From Gracilaria vermiculophylla (lineage: Eukaryota > Rhodophyta > Florideophyceae > Gracilariales > Gracilariaceae): DNA of 10,628 bases. Positions within the stretch are counted from its first letter, which is position 1, and every line of letters begins with the position of its first letter. The notes beneath the pieces were generated by a model. The model had not been told where the DNA came from, ran no database searches, and was given only the letters and a program-made list of their open reading frames with translations. The stretch is from positions 1,389,987-1,400,614 of the forward strand of contig JAHNZQ020000079.1 of NCBI GenBank assembly GCA_019155205.2, in the 5' to 3' direction. A program made the position numbers and the translations under genes. Of the stretch, positions 1 through 6,959 are shown piece by piece.

Positions 1-795
1 TTCAGAAGAGAGCCAGCCCTTAGGGCGTAATAGAGCCTTCCAATTCCGAATGGGCCTCCCCGGTGGTGTTTGTCAAAAAGAAAGATGGTTCCCTAAGGTT
101 CTGTATGGGCTACAGGCGCCTTATCGAGGTGAAGGTACGCGATTCGTACCCGATACCTCGGATGGATGAATGTATCGACTCCTTACGCGATGCGTCCGTT
201 TTCTCCGCGCTGGATGCCAACAGCGGCGACTGGGAGTTTAAGATGGACGACTCCGATAAGGATAGGACAACGTTTACCTCGCACTGCGGGATCTTTAGAT
301 TCCTATGGATGCCATATGGATTGAAGAATGCACCCGCTACGTTCCAACGAGCGATGGACATTATCCTGGCAAAGGGGACGTGGCAGTACGCCTTGTTGTA
401 TATCAATGACGTCATCACATACTCCCGCAATGTGGAGGAGCGCTTCATTCATGTGAAGCACGTGCTCCAACTCCTAAAGGATGCTGGACTCACCTTGAAG
501 CTGGGGAAATGCTTCTTTTTCAAGTCGTCGGTGGAGTACTTGGGGCATATTGTGCTCCCGGGCCACCTACAGGTTTCCAAAAAAACTCAGAAATCCATCA
601 AGGAAGCTCACCCCCCCCCCAAACCAGACGGAGCTCCGCTCCTTCCTTGGGTTTTGTAACGTCTTCCGGAGGTTTGTACCGAATTTCTCCCGTATAGCGG
701 CGCCGTTAAATCGCCTTTTGGAGAAGAACAAGCCGACGCAATTGGCTATCTTGACGGATGATGAGTTTGAAGCCTTCGACGCCCTGAAGAGGTGA
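1..795 (+). pseudogene. Ty3/gypsy reverse transcriptase remnant (pol copy A)
   Basis: Reverse transcriptase of an LTR retrotransposon would copy element RNA into DNA inside cytoplasmic particles. The frame at 3-659 contains [20 protein letters not shown], then [15 protein letters not shown], the SALDANSG block carrying the first catalytic Asp (213-215), FTSHCG, the [17 protein letters not shown] block, and LKLGKCFFF followed by EYLGHIV. These are family blocks in the usual order. The active-site YxDD box reads YIND (399-410), so one catalytic Asp is Asn. A stop lies at 21-23. A run of ten C at 611-620 shifts the frame; the thumb and connection region ([20 protein letters not shown], then a block beginning SRIAAPLNRLLEK) continues one frame over until TGA at 793-795. 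The protein is truncated by the window edge on the left. Family assignment is secure from motifs; the finer clade rests on the chromodomain seen in copy B. Confidence 0.93.
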
Positions 796-1194
796 CTAAT
801 AGAACCACCAATCTTGGTACTTCCAAAGCGGCACGGCCGAATGGTACTGGACACGGACGCCTGTAAATACCAGGCCGGATGCGCCCTCTTATAAAAGCAA
901 ACGGAAGGTGGACTTCAACCAATCGGATATTGGAGTCGCAGCCTCATCCCTACGGAACGGAATTATTCCAAGTCGGAGCGCGAATGTCTCGCCATCGTGT
1001 GCGCGGGTTAGCTTTTACGTTCGTACTTGGAAAGCTCGCGTATCACCTTGAGGACAGGTCACGCACCACTGAAGTGGATATTGTCCTTGACGGATGCTTC
1101 CGATCGCCTGGAAAGGTGGAGGGTACGCCTCCTGTAGTTCGAGTTTGACATTGTCCGCCGCCCTGGCATTAAAAACCAGGCAGCGGACTTGCTC
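796..1194 (+). pseudogene. RNase H remnant of pol copy A
   Basis: This continues in the frame of the shifted reverse transcriptase (first codon base at positions 1 mod 3). RNase H degrades the RNA strand of the RNA/DNA hybrid. Visible blocks are MVLDTDACKYQAGCAL with the first acidic residues, QPIGYWSRSL, SERECLAIV with the catalytic-type Glu, then a segment ending GHAPLKWILSLTDASDRL, and the C-terminal RRPGIKNQAADLLSR. In the block that normally reads Asp-His before the APLKW segment, copy A has Gly-His (GGT at 1057-1059), so an acidic residue is missing. Stops interrupt at 793-795, 892-894, 1009-1011 and 1135-1137. It is a decayed domain with no protein product expected. Confidence 0.9.
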
Positions 1195-1722
1195 TCGCGA
1201 ATCTCAACCGAGGGGCATGACAAAACACATTTGGAGGACACTATTTCGCGTCTGGATATCCAAGACGCCGACGGGAAAGAAGGATCCGATGGAGAATGTT
1301 TGGAATGCTGTGAACCTGAAGGAAAGTATAGCGGACTCCCTGAGGTGATGGCTCTTGTTAAGGAGGAGAAAGAAGTTCTCCCCATTATCATAGCGGAGTT
1401 CTTGAAGGAACAGAGTACAGATGCGTACTGCAAGGAGTGCCTCGCCACTGTAGGGAGCTTGACATCGTCATTCGACGTCGTCTGAGACAGCGTGCTTGTA
1501 CGCCGTGCCCCCTGGAGGGAGCTCTTCTAAAGGTGGTCCCGACGAACCTGGGGGCTAGGGTGCTGTATCTCTCTCACTGTCCTCGCCTCGCCGGGCACCC
1601 CGGGGGATCTCGGATGTATTTCACCACGTGGAGGGAGTTCTATTGGCCGAACATGGCCAATGGCTCCTTCCAAACGGTGCCAGGCTTATCTTTTGCGTGT
1701 AGAAGGCCTTGGGGAATGCGAT
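1195..1722 (+). pseudogene. Pol linker and truncated integrase zinc-binding domain (copy A)
   Basis: After the RNase H end, an acidic linker (KTHLEDTISRLDIQDADGKE) leads to FLKEQSTDAYCKECLATVGS, the usual lead-in to integrase. A TGA at 1483-1485 and a frameshift between about 1485 and 1530 follow. In the next frame GARVLYLSHCPRLAGHPGGS carries the two His of the HHCC zinc domain, followed by a block reading TTWREFYWPNMAN. The Cys pair is poorly preserved: one Cys is visible near 1700. Similarity to copy B can be followed to about 1720 and then stops abruptly, where a different part of pol begins. The catalytic core is absent from this copy. Confidence 0.85.
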
Positions 1723-1724
1723 TC

Positions 1725-2045
1725 AATCGGCACCATAGAAGCTGAACCGACATCGACGACCCCAGAAAAAGAGAGGCTTACCACTTGGCAGTAGAAGCTC
1801 CAAATTGGCAAAGAGTTCAAAGAGTGTCGCCAGAAAAATGTGTAGATGATATACGCTTTTGACAACATGTGTTCTTGTCGCCTTCGTCAGGTGAACCTGG
1901 CCACGTACGGGATCAAGATCACACCTGAGATAAAATCGGTACACCACCTCCAGAGGAGAGCCGGGCCTCATGCCCGTGATTTTGAACGCCACGAGGTCCA
2001 ATGGATGCCAGATCAAGGCGTTTTCGAGCCATCATATTGCCAATG
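1725..2045 (+). pseudogene. Pol copy B: linker before reverse transcriptase
   Basis: In frame 1 mod 3 the segment reads TSTTPEKERLTTWQ, a TAG stop at 1792-1794, KLQIGKEFKECRQKN, a second TAG at 1843-1845, then a short stretch with FDNMCSCRL, ITPEIKSVHHLQRRAGPHA and DFERHEVQWMPDQGVFEPS. The last part corresponds to the pre-fingers segment of Ty3/gypsy reverse transcriptases, where an RxGP motif is followed by a helix and then a GVIxPS-type motif. Protease, gag and a 5' LTR are not seen in front of it; it abuts the truncated integrase of copy A directly. Assignment of the first 60 bases is less certain than the rest. Confidence 0.72.
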
Positions 2046-2790
2046 GGCCTTCTCGGTGGTGCTTGAGATGAAAAAGAATGGCTCATTGACGTTATGTATC
2101 GGCTAAAAACGCCTTAACGAGGTGAAGGTATGCTCTTGGTACCCCATACCCCGTACGGATGAATGTATCGACTCCATAGGTGATACATTCGTTTTCTCTA
2201 CGCTCGATGCCAATGGTCGCTACTGATAAATTGAAATGGACGACTCCAATAAGGATAAAACAACGTTCACCTCCTGTGGAGGAATTTCAAATTCCTTAGG
2301 ATGCCATTTGGATTGATGAGTGCACCTGATACGTTCCAACGAGCGGTGACCGTAGTACTTTAGAGAATGGATTGGCAATAAGCCCTGGTGTAAATTCACG
2401 ATATCACTATGTACTCCTCCAGCGTGGAGGAGTACCTTCTGCATTATAAGAAGGTGCTCTGACTCCTGGAGGATGCTGGTCTTCCCTTAGAACTGGAGAA
2501 TTGTTTATTTTTCAAGTCCTCTGTGGATCACTTGGAGCATGTTGTGCTCCCTGGCCTCCTTAAGGTTTTCGAAAAGACTCAAGACGCCCTCAAAGATGCT
2601 CATTTTGTCACAAACCAGACAGAGCTTCGCTCCTTTCTCGGCTTGTGTAATGTCTTCCGCAGGTTTTTCAGGAATTTCTCCGGTATTGCAGTGCCGTTAA
2701 ATTGCCTCCTGGAGAAAGAAAAACTGACGCAATTGGCCTACTTGATGGATGAAGAGTCCGAAGCCTTTCTCACCTTGAAGACGAGGCTAA
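2046..2790 (+). pseudogene. Ty3/gypsy reverse transcriptase remnant (pol copy B)
   Basis: This is the same domain as in copy A, alignable block by block with an offset near 1990 bases; for example 165-182 and 2158-2175 are identical. It starts with WAFSVVLEMKKNGSLTLCIG and a stop at 2104-2106, then YPIPRTDECIDSIGD and STLDANGRY, followed by stops at 2224-2226 and 2227-2229. A one-base deletion relative to copy A near 2280-2300 moves the frame to 0 mod 3, giving RMPFGLMSAPDTFQRAV. Further stops are at 2361-2363, 2379-2381, 2391-2393 and 2460-2462. The active-site box is destroyed: the Tyr position is the stop at 2391 and the two Asp positions read His-Asp (2397-2402). The thumb and connection part from 2523 ([20 protein letters not shown]) is open and well kept. 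Confidence 0.92.
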
Positions 2791-3190
2791 TGGTGCCACT
2801 GAAATGGCTTCTTCTGAAACGAAACGTCCGTATGGTACTGGACGCAGACGCCTGTAAATATCAGGTTCTATGTAGCGTCCTACAGGAACAACCTGGAAGT
2901 GGATTTCAACCTATGGGAAACTTGAGTCACAGTCCTTCATCTCCATAACGGCATTATTCCACCTCGAAGCGCGAATGTTTTTCCATTGTATGGGCGGTGT
3001 TGCTTCTACGCCTCTAGATGTAGAACGCGCGTTTCAGCTTGAAGACCGACTACGCACCAATAAAGTGGATATTGTCCATGACGTGCGCTTCCGGTCGCCT
3101 AGAGAGGTAGGAAAAACGCCTTGTGGAGTACGAATGTTGCATGTTCCACCGCCTGGCATAAAACACAAGGAGGTGGAGACTCTTTAGCGT
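2791..3190 (+). pseudogene. RNase H remnant of pol copy B
   Basis: This is in the same frame as the connection domain (0 mod 3). It contains RMVLDADACKYQVLCSVLQE with the first acidic block, then a degraded YWS region and TAA at 2946-2948, HYSTSKRECFSIVWAVLLLR with the catalytic-type Glu, stops at 3015-3017 and 3021-3023, SLKTDYAPIKWILSM, and stops at 3108-3110 and 3159-3161. The TDH-like block reads Thr-Asp-Tyr (3045-3053): the Asp is kept and the following His replaced, the reverse of the situation in copy A. The C-terminal AD-LSR block is eroded beyond recognition. Not functional. Confidence 0.88.
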
Positions 3191-3610
3191 AGTTCTACAG
3201 AAAGAGAAGATAAAACACCGATAGCCAACACTATTCTGTGTCTAGTCGTGGAGAAAGCCAACAGAAAAGAAGGATCCGCAGGAGATTGCTTGGAGAGCTG
3301 TCAACCTGGAGGCGATTTAGTGGACTCCCGAAGGTGATAGCTCTCGTCAAGAAGGAGAAAGAGGTCTTACTATCACCATAGTGGAGTCCCTGAAAGAGCA
3401 AAGTACGGACGCGTACAGCAAGGAGTGCCTCGCCACCTTGGGGAGTCTAACAACGTCATTTAATGTCGACCGAGACGGTGTACTTCTACGCCGCGCTCTC
3501 TTGGACGGTTCTCTCCAAAACGTGGATCTGAAGATCTTACGGGCAAGAGTGCTGTACCTCTCGCACCATTCTCTCCTTGCAGGGCACCCCGTGGATTGCA
3601 TATGTTTATC
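3191..3610 (+). pseudogene. Linker and integrase zinc-binding N-terminus, part 1 (copy B)
   Basis: The stretch from 3191 to about 3370 is a poorly conserved linker with stops; it aligns with the acidic linker of copy A. From 3381 the frame reads ESLKEQSTDAYSKECLATLG, then a segment ending DGVLLRRALLDGSLQN, and ILRARVLYLSHHSLLAGHP. The last block supplies the two His ligands of the HHCC zinc domain that integrases use for multimer assembly and end binding. A frameshift close to 3590 then moves the reading to the next frame, which carries the Cys pair. All four zinc ligands are therefore still encoded but in two frames. Confidence 0.86.
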
Positions 3611-4430
3611 ACCATGAGAAGGGAGCTTTATTGGCGGCACATGGCCAATACGGCCTCCTAAACGGTGGCGGATTGTTACTCGTGCGCCGCCGCTTGGAGA
3701 AATATCCGCAAACACCGGGAGCCGCTCACTTTTTTCCCGCCTTCAAGACCTTTGAAGTTCGTGGCCAGGTATATTTTAGGACCTCTCCCCGAGTCGGAGA
3801 AATGATACTAGTTCAGCCTAGTGATCGCCGATATGGTCTCGAACATCACGCGCGCCACCCCCCTCAGGAACACCATGGCAGCAGCAATTGCCGACACCTT
3901 TCTGGAGAATTGGCTTCACTCATATGGGATCCCGGTGTATCTCCTTGTGCACAAAGGACTCAAGTTCGCGGCGAAGCTATTCAGTGCCGTCTCAGGATTG
4001 CTGGAGATGAATTAGCTGTTCACCACTGCATACCACCCTCAGACGAACAAACAGATGTAGAGGTGTAACAAAATAATGGCCCCAAGGCCAAAAAACTACG
4101 TCATGGATCACCAGAAGGATCAGAAGGCGTACATGGGACCGCTCAGATATGCATACAGTCTGCAGATTCACCGCTTCATGGAAACTGCTCCTTTCAATCT
4201 GGTGCTAGCTAGTGTCCCGCCTAGTGCCGTTATCGTGTTACACCCCATGGCGCCCCCGGCGGATGGCCCACGGGTACCATTAGTGGCTCAATCAAAGCGC
4301 TGCATTTTAAAGCACTACAAGGACGCACTCTTCTTCTCAAAAGAGAGCTTCATCGCCTCGCAGAGGAGAAACAAACGGGATTTTGACACGATGGTGAAAG
4401 AAGGCTCTCACAGGAAGGAATAAGAAAATG
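3584..4430 (+). pseudogene. Integrase zinc domain part 2 and DDE catalytic core (copy B)
   Basis: Integrase inserts the element DNA into host chromosomes. In frame 2 mod 3: MRRELYWRHMANTAS, a stop, VADCYSCA (Cys pair of the zinc domain), the LKFVARYILGPLP block, IADMVSNITRATPLRNTMAA, a helix ending in NWLHSYGIPVYL, KGLKFAAKLF, LFTTAYHPQTNKQ, and APFNLVLASVPPS. These match the RNase H-fold core of Ty3/gypsy integrases in order and spacing. The three acidic positions are all lost: Tyr at 3770-3772, His at 3950-3952, and a TAG stop at 4058-4060. Other stops include the pair in the segment after LGPLPESEK. Downstream, a basic helix region (SFIASQRRNKRDFDTMVKE) ends at a stop near 4421-4423. The core cannot be active. 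Confidence 0.93.
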
Positions 4431-4771
4431 AGTTCCTCGAAAAACCTGGAAAGAGGTCCGATGAACCACCGGAAGTCACATTCAAGTTCGGGCCAAACAC
4501 CTTAGGGCCCTACAACATCTTGGACACATACATGGACACTGTAGCCATCGAGGTACACGGGCTTCGAGACGTCGTCTCCTGTGATCTGGTGACGAAAGTC
4601 CCGACGGCCCGCATTTCAGGAACGATCGCCACCCAATCTCGGGAGATGCACGCGGAAAGTTTTACTTTTACCACACCAGGGGCTATAACACCGATGAATA
4701 CAGGAAATCCCGTCGCACACCTCGCTGTAAAAATGATGGAAGCTCCAGAAGCCATCATGAACCCTCATTGT
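4431..4771 (+). pseudogene. Integrase C-terminal GPY/F-like module (copy B)
   Basis: Still in frame 2 mod 3, the segment around 4505-4600 reads LGPYNILDTYMDTVAIEV followed by HGLRDVVSCDLVTKVP. This resembles the GPY/F module, an SH3-like DNA-binding fold at the C-terminus of many Ty3/gypsy integrases, with its Gly-Pro-Tyr start and the closing V-S-x-D-x-V pattern. The stretch 4610-4770 is a low-conservation linker to the chromodomain and stays open. Recognition rests on pattern and position between the core and the chromodomain. Confidence 0.75.
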
Positions 4772-4954
4772 GATATCCTATATGCGGTGGATCATATTGT
4801 CCCTCACCGACAGACCACTAGTAGACTATTGTACAGCGTACGATGGTACGGGTACACCTGAAAAAATGACACGTAAAAGCCCCCGGGACACATTCTGGAG
4901 AGTTTCCTTAGAAGATACCACGCCAATCTGGAGCGGAAACGAATTTTAGTATAG
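4772..4954 (+). pseudogene. Chromodomain at the integrase C-terminus and pol end (copy B)
   Basis: The frame reads ILYAVDHIVPHRQTTS and then LLYSVRWYGYT, the first two strands of a chromodomain: a Tyr-x-Val start, a variable loop, and the Trp-Tyr-Gly-Tyr motif supplying aromatic-cage residues. A TGA at 4859-4861 and a TAA at 4874-4876 follow, the latter where chromodomains usually carry a Trp. The frame then continues through ESFLRRYHANLERKR to TAG at 4952-4954, which by position is probably the original pol terminator. Chromodomains of this class bind modified histone tails and steer integration to chromatin. This module places the element among the chromoviruses. The two stops show it is dead here. 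Confidence 0.82.
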
Positions 4955-4973
4955 GCATTTCCTTTTAGAAAGC

Positions 4974-4982
4974 GAGGAGGGG
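4974..4982 (+). other. Candidate polypurine tract
   Basis: A nine-base all-purine run ending in GGGG lies about 20 bases beyond the pol stop at 4952-4954, where plus-strand priming tracts of LTR retrotransposons sit. A second purine run (4987-4995) follows after CCCC. No convincing TG-starting LTR could be recognised after either run, so the call rests on position and composition only. Confidence 0.4.
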
Positions 4983-4995
4983 CCCCAAGACGGGG

Positions 4996-5220
4996 TTGTT
5001 TTTAGTTCTCCGTTTTTATCCCGTAACCTGGAGTTCTTTTTTTGGCTTCAAGTCGGTGTTTCCCGTTGGTCGATGCTTCTACAGCGGCATTTATCGTCGC
5101 GGGGCGCTTTGGCAAAGACAACTAGTTCTTCAATCACCCATTGGGGAGCAGCTGCTCCAGCTCAAGGGTGTACTATTCTGGCGCTCCGTGGAACAACTTT
5201 CATCGGCGGGCTCCTTACGC
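4996..5220. other. GC-rich retroelement flank, unresolved
   Basis: Both strands are partly open here (for example + 4996-5277 and - 5321-5130) and neither translation contains a motif I recognise. By position it is either the decayed 3' LTR of copy B or the end of the antisense gag-like segment. The inversion point between the + and - strand material should lie in this interval. Confidence 0.35.
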
Positions 5221-5983
5221 CTACGGGTCACAAAATCGCGTCGAATACTTGGCTTCCAATCGAGCCTTCGCCAATAGCACTCGGCTCTGAAAGGAATCCT
5301 TAAGGCTCTCCTTGATGGCATCGATCGAGGCTCGGTCCGCCCGGGACTCTTGGAGCTCTAAGAAAAAGTTCCGAGCTTAGCGCACGGACTCTATAGGGGA
5401 GCAGGAGCAGGACTGCCCGTCACTAGACAGTCCTGTCTAACTCGTGGAAAGCGTTATCAAGAGCCCTAGAGGAAAAAACGCCCCACATTACGACAGACGC
5501 GGCAGTCTCCGTCGATGGAACAACAATTGTCCCAGAAGGAGTCGCCAACGGTGGACGGGCTGGGACGATGGGCCCCCGAGTGAGTTCTACAGACACTGCC
5601 GCAAAGTTCGGCAGGGCCAAGGATGGAGCAGCCGGCACCGGAGGTGATGGCGGTACAGGAACCAGGAGGCTCTTATGATAAGGCTAAATAACTGGAACTG
5701 GGACACTCCTCAGTTGGAGTGGCACCACCGGGACCGAAGCCGTCGGGACGAAAGTAATCTTGTCCTCTTCCATAGGAGTCACATCGGCCACTACTGTGGG
5801 AGGATCTGGGACCGATGCTGGAGGTTGCGTCACGAATTGAAGGATCGCAGCCACTTCCTGAAATGAAGCTAATAATGGAAGTAGCGTATGGACCGCCAGG
5901 CTCCCCACCATAGGATCACAGTCGGGGAATACACGGAGAAGACAGAAGAGGGAATAAAGGCGGGGAAATGAGCACCAGGGCAA
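5221..5983 (-). pseudogene. Possible broken gag-like reading, antisense to pol
   Basis: On the - strand three consecutive segments look protein-like rather than random. From 5983 to 5684 there is a frame with a Pro/Val-rich part (TQPPASVPDPPTVVADVTPM). From 5638 to 5423 the sequence has LALPNFAAVSVELTRGPIV followed by PARPPLATPSGT and ends RALDNAFHELDRTV. After a frameshift, about 5380 to 5221 is charged and helical: FFLELQESRADRASIDAIKE, then SLKDSFQSRVLLAKARLEAK. A Pro-rich front followed by a helical part is typical of Gag of this superfamily, but there is no diagnostic motif such as a major homology region. It faces the + strand pol of copy B and so cannot belong to that copy in its present orientation. 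An LTR or untranslated region is the main alternative. Confidence 0.38.
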
Positions 5984-6550
5984 GGAGCGAGTTCACATCC
6001 AACGGAGACCGACGGCAGTGCAGGAAAGAGACTGTGAGTTAAGACACCTCCACTGGGAATTAACGAGCGGACGCCACGACTCGGGCGTTTCCGGAAAGAG
6101 ACCCTCGAGGGAATTGGACCTTCGGGTTCCGTGAGCGAACAGGAGGCAAGGAATCACGAGGAGTAACCGGAGAACATCCCAGACCGGTCTATGCCCGGGC
6201 CGCGAACGAAGGACGCCTGCGCCGTACGGACAAAACTCGGGATGCGCGAAAGAGATCACCTCCGATTGGTGCTGTATCATCATCGGGGTACGCCGAAACG
6301 GAGCAGATGAGGACGGTTCAAGAACCACAGGGGACCCAAAAACCTCTCAAAAGAGATACGCGAACCCGCGGTCGGTCCGCCGCGCGAAAATTGGGGAGTT
6401 CAAGGGAATCCAGAAGAAAGCGGGATTTGTCGAAATGTGGGAGGACCAGTATGACGTCACCTCCATTGGGAGCCACCTAAGGATCGATATGTGAGAAAAT
6501 GCACCTTCGGGACATGTTGCAATTCAGGAAAGGGGGTATGTAGTACAGTG
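5984..6550. other. GC-rich sequence, possible LTR or leader of the antisense element
   Basis: This is compositionally part of the retroelement block. The - strand is open from 6328 to 5993, but its translation (Trp, Cys, Leu and Pro scattered, no motif) does not look like a conserved protein. It precedes the gag-like reading on the - strand, where a 5' LTR and leader would be expected. No second copy of it was seen in the window, so the LTR idea is untested. Confidence 0.3.
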
Positions 6551-6689
6551 AATCCTATGGTGAAAATGTCCTCGAGAAGTTGTAGAATTTAGATTTATTT
6601 TCGTAATTTGGTGCAGATAATTACTACAGAAATGAACTCTGTCGAGGCGGGCTCCCGGCACCTTACTTAATCTGCCGGTCGAGATCCAC

Positions 6690-6870
6690 CTTTCGAGAAG
6701 TTAACAAAGCACTATTTAGCCTTCCTCTACTTCTTCTGGTTGGAAACTTTTGTCTAACGCCTTCAGGTTTCTAAGCCGCCGATCCCCAGGTTGCCTCATA
6801 GTAGCGCCTGTAGGACAGTTGTCTGCCCAGTGAACGACCTTCTCCGCTCGGTGCTTGTGGACTCCTTTTC
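6690..6870 (-). pseudogene. Weak zinc-knuckle-like remnant
   Basis: On the - strand, ending at a stop near 6717, a frame reads HRAEKVVHWADNCPTGATM and later LKALDKSFQPEEVEEG. HWADNCP resembles the second half of a CCHC nucleocapsid knuckle (His, four residues, Cys, Pro). The first two Cys expected 5 and 8 residues before the His are not there (Ala and Lys). It is a fragment at best, and its order relative to the Pro-rich segment (upstream of it on the same strand) does not fit a single simple Gag. Confidence 0.22.
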
Positions 6871-6959
6871 AGGATTCCCCCAGCTCGCAATCATGATTAC
6901 CGGAGACTATTTTTCGTAACTCGCGCCTTTGGATTCACCAAAAACTCCTCACAAACGAT

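Noticed and set aside
110..448. 112-codon open frame on the - strand
   Set aside because: It lies antisense to clear reverse transcriptase motifs and has no motif of its own.
3347..3715. 122-codon open frame on the - strand
   Set aside because: It is antisense to the integrase zinc domain of copy B, which is recognisable on the + strand.
1..4954. Repeat-induced point mutation as the cause of decay
   Set aside because: The lesions include indels and transversion-type stops (for example GAG versus TAG) and the copies are not visibly flooded with TA dinucleotides.
4955..6550. LTR pair bounding an element
   Set aside because: I looked for matching direct or inverted segments between 4955-5220 and 5984-6700 and for a primer-binding site, and found none convincing.
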